Source of the DNA: HdN1 sp964473645
Lineage (GTDB): Bacteria; Pseudomonadota; Gammaproteobacteria; Pseudomonadales; Ketobacteraceae
Assembly (NCBI GenBank): GCA_964473645.1
Contig: CAYYPW010000024.1
Span: forward strand, 1 to 64,000
Direction of reading: 5' to 3'
DNA length: 64,000 nt
This document shows, one piece after another, positions 33,615 to 41,214 of this stretch. The notes beneath the pieces were generated by a model. That model was not told the DNA's origin, ran no database searches, and saw only the letters and a program-made list of their open reading frames with translations. The translations under genes and the position numbers were made by a program. The number at the start of each line of letters is the position of its first letter. Positions within the stretch are counted from its first letter, which is position 1.

Positions 33615-34679
33615 TTATTCAGGTAATCTCAGCGCATCAATGGCCTTTTTGCGTGCATCGGGTTCGAGTGCAGCCAGGTCACGTGATTGTGCATAGAAAC
33701 AGGGGAGGGCATTATTACAACGATTAAGCAGGGTTTGAAACGCAGGCACATAATCGTGATAGGTCGATATCGTACTCAGCTGTGCGTTGTTCAACGGGCC
33801 GTTCATCCACCGATCATAACCGTTATAGCCTTGCCATTGCGTATCACGTAGCATTTGATAACGTTGCTTTAGCTCATGGACAAGCTGCTGTTTTTCTTCC
33901 CTTTTTTTATCGTTCGGTAACGAACCGGCATACAGGGTGGCAAGCGATTCACGAAATTCCAGAATCAAATGCACAAACGCTTCCTGATAACGTGCCTGCT
34001 GCTGAAACTGATCCCATTCTGCTTGCTGCTGTTTCACGGTGAGCCACCGTTGCAGCCCCTCATATTCAACCACTGTGGCAAAACTTTCATTAAACGTGGA
34101 ATCGTTCTGCACGTATAACGTTCGATGTGCCAATTCATGAAAAATCAGAGCCACCAATGCCTCGTCTGATCGTCGCATGAAGGTGGAAAGTACCGGATCA
34201 TCAAACCAACCCAAGGTGCTATAGGCCTCTACACCGCCGACATAAGTCTCCAACCCTTGTGTCTGCAATTGTTCTGCATAAGCCAAAGCATCCGCCTCGC
34301 TGAAATACCCGCGATAAGCCACACAGCCTGCAATGGGAAAACACCATTGCATCGGTGCAATGGAAAACTCCGGCGCGGCAATCACGTTCCAAACCACATA
34401 GGGGCGATCCAGCGCGACATAGTCGGTATAGGCATCCCCGGTATTCAGGTGTAATTCGCTTGCTGCCCACTGGCGTGCGTCCTGAACCAAGGTGAGTTTG
34501 CGCTTCTGTTCGGGCGCAGTTGTTGTCGATGCAATGACCTCCTCAATGGGTTGCCGTGCACTCAGCACCTGCCATTGCCCGCTCGCCGCCTGTGAAAAAT
34601 AAGAAAGCGTATCGCAGCCGCTCACCACCAGCGCCAACACAGCAACACCGCCCACCGACAGGAAACGACAACGAGGCAT
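33615..34679 (-). CDS. Putative zinc aminopeptidase lipoprotein
   Basis: 354 aa. Lipobox VVSGC (Cys about 22) then a periplasmic domain with WFDDPVLSTF, FHELAHRTLY (HExxH at about 180-184) and NESFATVVEYEG supplying a third ligand. These are hallmarks of the 'putative aminopeptidase' lipoprotein family of proteobacteria. Substrate is unknown. It follows the GDPD gene by 6 nt, so co-transcription is likely. Confidence 0.85.
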   Translation of the reverse strand: MPRCRFLSVGGVAVLALVVSGCDTLSYFSQAASGQWQVLSARQPIEEVIASTTTAPEQKRKLTLVQDARQWAASELHLNTGDAYTDYVALDRPYVVWNVIAAPEFSIAPMQWCFPIAGCVAYRGYFSEADALAYAEQLQTQGLETYVGGVEAYSTLGWFDDPVLSTFMRRSDEALVALIFHELAHRTLYVQNDSTFNESFATVVEYEGLQRWLTVKQQQAEWDQFQQQARYQEAFVHLILEFRESLATLYAGSLPNDKKREEKQQLVHELKQRYQMLRDTQWQGYNGYDRWMNGPLNNAQLSTISTYHDYVPAFQTLLNRCNNALPCFYAQSRDLAALEPDARKKAIDALRLPE

Positions 34680-34685
34680 GACGCG

Positions 34686-35417
34686 TTAATCCTTGCGATG
34701 GATATGCAAATGTTCCAACATCAGGCTTGGCACGTCGGTAATCAGGCTGTCGACGCCCATTTCGTACATACGGTGGGCGTTATTCACATCATTCACCGTC
34801 CAGGTGGAAACATGCATTCCCATCTCATGCGCGTGCGCGACAATGGCGGGCCGCAACCCTTTATAATCCATCACCAAATACTCGCATCGCAAATGATGGC
34901 AGGTCGCCAACGGATCACGCGCAAACCGCTCCGCCACATAACCGCGCCGAATATAGGGATAACGCTCATGCATATGCGCCAACACACGCACATCATGGGA
35001 GGTGACCGTCGCACGCCCCCCTAGCTGAAATTCGTGAATGACAAAGGCAAGCCGATCAATAATCGACGGAATCGCCTTAACATTGGCAGTCTTGACTTCA
35101 AGTTGAATCGACCGCAGTTCAGGCCAAGCGGCAAGCACCTCTTGCAAGGTGGCGACAGGTTCAACCGATTGCCAGCCTTTAAACTGAGCCCCCGCGTTAT
35201 AACGTTTCAGCTCAGCACTGCTTAGCTGACTCACTGTACCTACTTTGCCGGTGGTGCGTTGCGTGGTGTAATCATGGATCACCACCAGTTGTTGATCGCG
35301 CGTTAAATGCAGATCAAGTTCGACCCGATGAATGCCCAATGATCTTAAATAAGCAAAACCGCCAAGCGTATTTTCTGGGGCTTCGCGTCTGGCACCGCGA
35401 TGACCAATGATCTGCAT
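34686..35417 (-). CDS. Glycerophosphodiester phosphodiesterase
   Basis: 243 aa, cytosolic length without signal peptide (UgpQ-like). Begins IIGHRGARREAPENT, which holds the catalytic His and the Glu/Asn metal ligands; VELDLHLTRDQQLVVIHD gives the second catalytic His. Hydrolyses glycerophosphodiesters to glycerol-3-phosphate and an alcohol. Twelve nt after aguB, 6 nt before the peptidase gene. Confidence 0.92.
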   Translation of the reverse strand: MQIIGHRGARREAPENTLGGFAYLRSLGIHRVELDLHLTRDQQLVVIHDYTTQRTTGKVGTVSQLSSAELKRYNAGAQFKGWQSVEPVATLQEVLAAWPELRSIQLEVKTANVKAIPSIIDRLAFVIHEFQLGGRATVTSHDVRVLAHMHERYPYIRRGYVAERFARDPLATCHHLRCEYLVMDYKGLRPAIVAHAHEMGMHVSTWTVNDVNNAHRMYEMGVDSLITDVPSLMLEHLHIHRKD

Positions 35418-35429
35418 GGAAAGGTCTCC

Positions 35430-36347
35430 TTACAGCGTATTAAAGCGATTCAACAACGGCCCGTAAGCATCAATCCGGCGATCACGGAAATACGGCCAAA
35501 TACGACGCAAACGCTCAGTACGCGTCATATCCAGATCAGCCACCAACGCCTCGGCGCGATTCTTGCCGCCCTCCGCCAATAACTCACCCTGGGGCCCAGC
35601 AATAAAACTCGTCCCCCAAAACTGAATGCCCTCACTGCTCCCACTCGGATCAAGCTCATGCCCCACCCGATTCGCCACTAACACCGGCAAATGATTCGCC
35701 ACTGCATGCGAACGTTGTATCAAACACCACGCCTGACGCTGACGCTCCTGTTCCTCCGGCACATCCTGCGGATCTTGCCCGATCGCCGTCGGATACAGCA
35801 GAATCTCAGCCCCTGAAAGCGCCATCAAGCGTGCGGCTTCGGGATACCATTGATCCCAACACACCAACACACCCAGTTTGCCCACACTCGTGCTAACGGG
35901 CGTAAAGCCATGCAACCCATCCACTCGCTGTGCGTCACCCGGTGTGAAATAAAATTTCTCGTAAAACCCCGGATCATCTGGAATATGCATCTTGCGATAA
36001 ATACCCGCTAGCGAGCCATCGCGCTCCAACACCACCGCCGTATTGTGAAACACCCCTGGGGCACGCTTTTCGAAAATCGATCCTACCAAAACACAACCCA
36101 CATTCTTTGCCAGCGCAGACAAGCGTTGCAAGGTCGGCCCCTGCAGAGGTTCAGCCAGATCAAACAGCGTATGATCTTCGGTCTGACAAAAATATTGGGT
36201 GGCATGCAACTCCTGCAGCAGCACCAGATCGGGGCGTTGATCTTTCACCGACATCACCAGACGTTCTGTTTCGTCGAGACTACGCTGCTTGTCGGGCCAG
36301 GCGGGTTGTTGAATAACGGCTGCTCTCAGCTTGTGCTGTGTGGGCAT
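35430..36347 (-). CDS. aguB: AguB, N-carbamoylputrescine amidase
   Basis: 305 aa. Nitrilase superfamily with catalytic Glu46 (LLQELHAT), Lys119 (YRKMHIPDDPGFYEK) and Cys163 (LVCWDQWYPEAARL). QVDQ-like region FWGTSFIAGPQGE is typical of plant/bacterial N-carbamoylputrescine amidases. Produces putrescine, CO2 and ammonia. ATG 36347 has AAGGAG 7 nt upstream; the frame extends 20 codons further but this is not conserved. Seventeen nt after aguA, whose product is its substrate. Confidence 0.95.
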   Translation of the reverse strand: MPTQHKLRAAVIQQPAWPDKQRSLDETERLVMSVKDQRPDLVLLQELHATQYFCQTEDHTLFDLAEPLQGPTLQRLSALAKNVGCVLVGSIFEKRAPGVFHNTAVVLERDGSLAGIYRKMHIPDDPGFYEKFYFTPGDAQRVDGLHGFTPVSTSVGKLGVLVCWDQWYPEAARLMALSGAEILLYPTAIGQDPQDVPEEQERQRQAWCLIQRSHAVANHLPVLVANRVGHELDPSGSSEGIQFWGTSFIAGPQGELLAEGGKNRAEALVADLDMTRTERLRRIWPYFRDRRIDAYGPLLNRFNTL

Positions 36348-36364
36348 GCGAAACTCCTTGAAGC

Positions 36365-37411
36365 TTAAAAATTTACAGTGCCAACGGGCAATTGCATGGT
36401 GGCACAATGCGGGCCGCCATATTGTTTGATCAACGCCTTGCCCGGAATGGGTAGCAGCGTATAGCCCGGAAACGCCACTGCGAGTTGTGCCAGTGCCTTG
36501 GCGTCATAGGGCGAATCAAACTGCGGCACAATAACGTGCTTGTTCACGATCAAAAAATTCACATAGCTGGCCGGCAAGCGTTTGCCGTTCTCATCAAATT
36601 GCTGTTCAGGAATCATCAGCGGCAATAAACGATACGGCTTGCCGGCCAAAGTCCGTAATTGCTCCAGTTCAGCGCGCATGGCGTCTAGCGGCGCAAAATG
36701 CTCGTCATCACGGCGATCACAAGCGGCGTAAATAATAGTATCTGCTGAAGAAAAGCGTGCCAGGTTGTCAACATGGCTGTCAGTGTCATCTCCGCACAGG
36801 TAACCATTTTTGATCCAGAGAATACGGCTAACGCCGAATTTTTCCTTGATTAACGTTTCCAGTGCATCGCGCGACAGGGTTTCGTTGCGATTACCCCCCA
36901 GCAGGCAGGTCTCCGTGGTCATGAGGGTGCCTTCGCCATCCGACTCCACGCTGCCGCCTTCCAGTTCAACGTCAATCGTGGTCAACGGTAGTTTCCAGCA
37001 GTGCGCATTTTGTAGCCGCTGATTCACGGCGTTGTCGTCACCGGCTTCATATTTGTCACCCCAACCACTGAATTGAAAATCGAGCAGTTGCTGCGCATCA
37101 AAGCGGGTGTTGTCCACATTTCCAATGGTCAGCGGGCCATAATCACGACACCAGGTGTCGTTGTAGGGGCCCAGCACCCAGCGCGGTTCCGATCCATCGA
37201 CTGTACCCAGCAGCGTTTGAATATGCTGTTGATGCGCTTCGTCCTGACACAGGATCAAGGGCGTGGCCGCCTTGGCGATCGCCTTCACTAGCCCCACGTA
37301 GCAAGCGTCAATGTCATTCAGCCAGGGAGCCCAGTCAGTGCTGGCATGTGGCCAGGCAAGCATTACTGCGTCCTGGGGTGCCCATTCGGGCAAAAAAGTG
37401 GTGTGGGCCAT
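36365..37411 (-). CDS. aguA: AguA, agmatine deiminase
   Basis: 348 aa. Hydrolyses agmatine to N-carbamoylputrescine. Guanidino-group hydrolase motifs: NDTWCRDYGP, ELEGGSVESDG, CGDDTDSHVDN, and the catalytic Cys336 in KQYGGPHCATMQLP. Begins the run aguA-aguB-GDPD-peptidase on the minus strand. The complete pair implies putrescine synthesis from arginine; no speA is present in the window. Confidence 0.95.
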   Translation of the reverse strand: MAHTTFLPEWAPQDAVMLAWPHASTDWAPWLNDIDACYVGLVKAIAKAATPLILCQDEAHQQHIQTLLGTVDGSEPRWVLGPYNDTWCRDYGPLTIGNVDNTRFDAQQLLDFQFSGWGDKYEAGDDNAVNQRLQNAHCWKLPLTTIDVELEGGSVESDGEGTLMTTETCLLGGNRNETLSRDALETLIKEKFGVSRILWIKNGYLCGDDTDSHVDNLARFSSADTIIYAACDRRDDEHFAPLDAMRAELEQLRTLAGKPYRLLPLMIPEQQFDENGKRLPASYVNFLIVNKHVIVPQFDSPYDAKALAQLAVAFPGYTLLPIPGKALIKQYGGPHCATMQLPVGTVNF

Positions 37412-37551
37412 GCTAAATCTCGAGGGTCATGGAGGGAATGGGCGCAGATTGTAAGGTGTACGCCATGACAACACCATTATTTCGAAATGGGTTAGCGACG
37501 CTGTAACGATGGGGATGCCAATGCGATACAGCGCACGGTCAGGAGTAAGCC

Positions 37552-37863
37552 TTACTTTGCCGGTTTGGGGCCTTTCAGTACGCTATGCACGACATGGTCA
37601 TACTCAAAATAGACGCTGAATAGCTCATAATCCCAGCGCTCGATCGGCGGATTTCCCACCGGCGCATGTCGCTGCACCGGTTCGCCAAAGTCTTCCAATA
37701 CGCGGATTTTGCCCGTCCCCAAGGCGGGGCGAACCACATTGGCTGCGCTCGAATTCTGGCTGCCTACGGGAATCTTGATCACCTCCGCCACGCTGACAGC
37801 GGACAAGCTGCTGAGACCCATTCCAAAAAGAACAGCGGCAACGAATTGGGTGAGGCGTTTCAT
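37552..37863 (-). CDS. Small conserved exported protein
   Basis: 103 aa. Signal peptide with cleavage near VAE (residue 26). The mature part has GTGKIRVLEDFGEPVQRHAPVGNPPIERWDY and ends in VHSVLK. The pattern of a small helix then a beta hairpin (EPxxRHxPVGxPPIxRWxY) resembles SmpA/BamE-like folds. I have seen such sequences in Pseudomonas as uncharacterised conserved proteins, next to the PilZ protein. Overlaps the PilZ gene by four bases (ATGA). Function unknown. Confidence 0.7.
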   Translation of the reverse strand: MKRLTQFVAAVLFGMGLSSLSAVSVAEVIKIPVGSQNSSAANVVRPALGTGKIRVLEDFGEPVQRHAPVGNPPIERWDYELFSVYFEYDHVVHSVLKGPKPAK

Positions 37864-38450
37864 GACAGGTCTTCTCCCCGGCGTAGCATGGCTTGTTTAC
37901 GAAGCAGATGTTTCGATAGTTGTTTGCGATCAGCCTCGAGCAGCACCACAAACTCCGCCCCCACACGATAAATAGCGGGATGGTCTTCCACCAGATAGCA
38001 GGAACGCACTTCCGCAATGGTCGCCAGGCTCGCTGCAGAGGGAAACAGCACCATCGTCAAATGTACATAGGTACCCGCTTCATAGGGCGTCATCGAATAA
38101 TAGGCAATCCCACGTTCACTCAGTTCGACCGTCTCGCGCAGTAACGCACTGTCGTCGCTACCCTGGTTAGTGATATATTTCGCCAGCAAATCCAGCTTGC
38201 GATCCAGCGCGGTGAGCACCGCGTGCAGGGCATAGTGCGAATCCGCCAATTGACGAATCATCTGCTGATAATCCCCATCCAGTGCGCGTAGCTGACTAAG
38301 CAACAACGTCTGCTTGGGAATCTGGTAGCGCTCATGATACGGATCATCTGAAATCATGTGCCGTTCCAGCGGCCTTTTCACCAGGTGAACCTTGTCTTCG
38401 AGCCTGAAATAATCGCGCCGGTTGTTCTGATCAGAAGGGTCCACGGGCAT
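37860..38450 (-). CDS. PilZ-domain protein
   Basis: About 196 aa. RRDYFRLED near the start is the RxxxR c-di-GMP-binding element; a helical middle (about 35-110) leads to a beta region with LSERGIAYYSMTPYEAGTYV (the D/N-x-S-x-x-G equivalent). Likely senses cyclic di-GMP. The start is ATG 38450 or GTG 38474. It overlaps the small exported protein gene and is divergent from lolC. Confidence 0.75.
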   Translation of the reverse strand: MPVDPSDQNNRRDYFRLEDKVHLVKRPLERHMISDDPYHERYQIPKQTLLLSQLRALDGDYQQMIRQLADSHYALHAVLTALDRKLDLLAKYITNQGSDDSALLRETVELSERGIAYYSMTPYEAGTYVHLTMVLFPSAASLATIAEVRSCYLVEDHPAIYRVGAEFVVLLEADRKQLSKHLLRKQAMLRRGEDLS

Positions 38451-38489
38451 ATCCGCTTCGCTGGTGGTTGACACTACTGAAATAAGTTT

Positions 38490-38505
38490 AATCAGGATTC
38501 TGATT
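38490..38505. promoter_or_regulatory. Inverted repeat in the pilZ-lolC intergenic region
   Basis: AATCAG and CTGATT arms around GATT. A perfect TTGACA at 38468-38473 lies just upstream on the plus strand, so the palindrome covers the expected -10 position; the -10 itself is poor. Candidate operator only. Confidence 0.25.
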
Positions 38506-38585
38506 TATCAAATTTTTTTAATTGTTTTCGGTCTACGGTCTACGCGCTCCAACGCAGACCCAGACCTCTTACCAGGCAGTGCAGC

Positions 38586-39824
38586 ATGTACAGACCGTTA
38601 TCCCTGTTTATCGGCCTACGTTATACCCGTGCCAAGCGCCGCAACCACTTCATCTCTTTCATTTCGCTTACCTCCATTCTCGGTCTGACCCTGGGCGTTG
38701 CTGTGTTGATCGTGGTGCTGTCCGTAATGAACGGATTCGATCGCGAACTGCAAAACCGTATTCTTGGCATGGTGGCGCACGCCAACATCTGGCAGCAGGG
38801 CGGCGTGGAAGACTGGCGTGGGGTCGTGGCCAAAGCAAAAACCACCCCTGATGTGTTGGCGGCAGCACCCTTTGTCCAATTGCAAGGGATGTTATCGAAT
38901 CGTGGGGCGGTGACGGGCGCCTTTGTGGTCGGAGTCGAACCGGAATACGAACGAAAGGTGTCCATTTTGCCTGAGCATATGTCAGGCGGTCAGATCGAAA
39001 ACCTGCAAGAAGGTGCTTTCAATATTGTGGTTGGCGCTGGAATTGCCCGTAAGCTTGGGCTCGCGATTGGTGACAAAGTCACTTTGGTGCTGCCCGAGGC
39101 CACCGTAAGCCCCGCAGGTGTGTTGCCGCGTTTCAAACGATTTACTGTGGTAGGCATGTTCAAGGTGGGCGCCGAGATAGACGACATGATGGCCTACATC
39201 GCGCTCGGCGATGCACAACGCATAGCTAAAATGAAAGGCACCGTGCAAGGCGTTCGTTTAAAGGTGACGGATCTTATGCGTGCCGAACACATTGCCACCG
39301 GCTTGGTGCAGCAACTAAGCGAGGGTGCATTTTGGGCTACTGATTGGACACGTACCTACGGCAACCTGTTTCAGGCCATCAAGCTTGAAAAAACCATGAT
39401 GGGCTTGTTGCTGATGTTGATCGTGGCGGTGGCGGCATTCAATATCGTGTCCAGCTTGGTCATGGTCGTCACCGACAAAAAAGCCGATATTGCGATTTTA
39501 CGCACCCTTGGCGCCAGCCCACGCACAGTGATGGCGATTTTCATGGTGCAAGGTACTTTTATTGGGTTGGTCGGCACGGTAGTCGGTACGCTGCTGGGCG
39601 TTACCATCGCGCTTACTATCACCGATTTTGCCAAATGGCTAGAGGACGTATTGCATCAGGAATTGTTCAAGCAATATTTCGTCAACTACCTGCCCTCGGA
39701 ATTACGTATAGAACATGTCATTGCCGTGGTTATCGCCGCGTTCATGATGAGTTTTCTTGCCACGATTTACCCCGCATTGCGGGCATCCAAAGTTCAACCT
39801 GCCGAGGCCTTGAGGTATGAGTAA
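38586..39824 (+). CDS. lolC: LolC/LolE-family lipoprotein-releasing permease (LolF-like)
   Basis: 412 aa with four transmembrane helices: about 25-48, 270-295, 315-345 and 375-400. A large periplasmic domain lies between the first two. Start motif LFIGLRYTRAKRRNHFISFISLTS and end SKVQPAEALRYE are typical of Lol permeases. It extracts outer-membrane lipoproteins from the inner membrane with LolD. No lolE is found: after lolD the strand changes. The single permease therefore probably works as a homodimer, as in LolF systems. Overlaps lolD by 8 nt. Confidence 0.92.
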   Translation: MYRPLSLFIGLRYTRAKRRNHFISFISLTSILGLTLGVAVLIVVLSVMNGFDRELQNRILGMVAHANIWQQGGVEDWRGVVAKAKTTPDVLAAAPFVQLQGMLSNRGAVTGAFVVGVEPEYERKVSILPEHMSGGQIENLQEGAFNIVVGAGIARKLGLAIGDKVTLVLPEATVSPAGVLPRFKRFTVVGMFKVGAEIDDMMAYIALGDAQRIAKMKGTVQGVRLKVTDLMRAEHIATGLVQQLSEGAFWATDWTRTYGNLFQAIKLEKTMMGLLLMLIVAVAAFNIVSSLVMVVTDKKADIAILRTLGASPRTVMAIFMVQGTFIGLVGTVVGTLLGVTIALTITDFAKWLEDVLHQELFKQYFVNYLPSELRIEHVIAVVIAAFMMSFLATIYPALRASKVQPAEALRYE

Positions 39825-40518
39825 TATCCCCGTTATTGCATGCGAAGGGCTATGTAAAACCTTTCTGGAAGGCCCCCATGAGGTGCCGGTTTTGAACGGC
39901 ATCGATTTCAAATTGTATAAAGGCGAACTTGCCGCCATCGTCGGTAATTCCGGTTCCGGAAAAACCACGTTATTGCATTTACTCGGCGGACTCGATTTGG
40001 CGAGTACCGGAACCGTGAAAATCATGGGTAACGACTATCGTCAGCTCAGCGATGAACAACGTGGTTTGGTGCGCAATCGATTTCTGGGGTTCGTCTACCA
40101 ATTTCATCATTTGCTCGCAGAATTTACTGCCCTCGAAAACGTTGCCATGCCGCTGATGATGCGTGGCGATCTCAAGATCAGTGAAATTCGCAAGAAGGCA
40201 AGTCATATACTGGAGGCCGTCGGTCTGGGGCATCGTCTCGACCACAAACCGGCTGAGTTGTCAGGGGGGGAGCGTCAGCGCGTGGCGATTGCGCGGGCAT
40301 TGGTCACCGAGCCCGCCTGTGTACTTGCCGACGAACCCACCGGGAACCTCGACGTCAACACCGCCCGTGAAATCCAGTCGCTGATGCTTGATCTAAATAA
40401 ACGACTGGGCACATCCTTTCTGATTGTGACTCACGATTTGAGCCTGGCCGGCCGCGTCAACCGCGTATTGAAAATGGAAAATGGCCGTCTGGTGGAAGAC
40501 ACCGCATCAATTGCCTGA
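39817..40518 (+). CDS. lolD: LolD, ATPase of the lipoprotein-releasing ABC system
   Basis: 233 aa. Walker A GNSGSGKTTLLH, the Q-loop FVYQFHHLL, signature LSGGERQRVAIARAL and Walker B VLADEPTGNLD are all intact, with the H-loop in IVTHD. Start overlaps lolC. Ends 12 nt inside the convergent DUF2062 gene. Confidence 0.96.
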   Translation: MSNIPVIACEGLCKTFLEGPHEVPVLNGIDFKLYKGELAAIVGNSGSGKTTLLHLLGGLDLASTGTVKIMGNDYRQLSDEQRGLVRNRFLGFVYQFHHLLAEFTALENVAMPLMMRGDLKISEIRKKASHILEAVGLGHRLDHKPAELSGGERQRVAIARALVTEPACVLADEPTGNLDVNTAREIQSLMLDLNKRLGTSFLIVTHDLSLAGRVNRVLKMENGRLVEDTASIA

Positions 40519-41052
40519 ACGGGTCGCGGCCCGCTGCATCGCACGGCGCCGCCAGCTATTGCGGACCCCCAGCGACCAGGCGGCGCGCACCACCAGGTAG
40601 CTCAACAGTGCAGAACTGGCTGACACCGTAAAGCATCCAAGAATAAACGGTTTGCCCACCGTCCAGAACTCGTTCATCAGGGTTTCAAGGTCAAAGTTGA
40701 AAGCCACATCGGTGGCGAGCGGGTCGCCCAGCATCAGGGCACCGACTTTGTAGCAGAAAAAAGTAATAGGGATCGTCGTGAAGGGATTCGTAATAAAGGT
40801 GGCAGCCGCGGCCACCGGAATATTGCCGCGCACCAGAAAACATAAAGCCCCCGCAATCAGCATTTGGGCGGGTAGGGGGATAAAGGCCGCAAACATCCCC
40901 GCAAAGGCACCTGCCGATACCGACTTACGATTGAAGTGCCAGAAGTTGGGGTCATGGAACCGCTCACCCAGCGCACCGAATACCCGGTGTTCTTTCATGT
41001 CAGAGGGAATTGGCACATATTTCTTGAAGACTTTTTTCAACGTATTACCCAA
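40507..41052 (-). CDS. DUF2062 inner-membrane protein
   Basis: About 181 aa. HDPNFWHFNRKSVSAGAFAGMFAAFIPLP and ITNPFTTIP are typical of the DUF2062 family, with three to four membrane segments. Function unknown; gene position next to lol and comEC is conserved in Pseudomonas. The start is unresolved: TTG 41052, TTG 41040 and GTG 41121 are all possible, without a clear Shine-Dalgarno. TTG 41052 places KKVFKKYVP near the N-terminus, as expected. Confidence 0.82.
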   Translation of the reverse strand: MGNTLKKVFKKYVPIPSDMKEHRVFGALGERFHDPNFWHFNRKSVSAGAFAGMFAAFIPLPAQMLIAGALCFLVRGNIPVAAAATFITNPFTTIPITFFCYKVGALMLGDPLATDVAFNFDLETLMNEFWTVGKPFILGCFTVSASSALLSYLVVRAAWSLGVRNSWRRRAMQRAATRSGN

Positions 41053-41214
41053 CTTCCGCCAACAAACGGCGGCAATCTTACATGTTATTGCAGAAAATTC
41101 TGATGTTGCAGAAATGTACACTGCTGCAGCGCAGGCCGCTAGATGATGGTATACGGCATCGTCTGGATTCTATGTGATGTAAGTCTAGTAGAACTTCATT
41201 TCCTTGGGGCGTCA

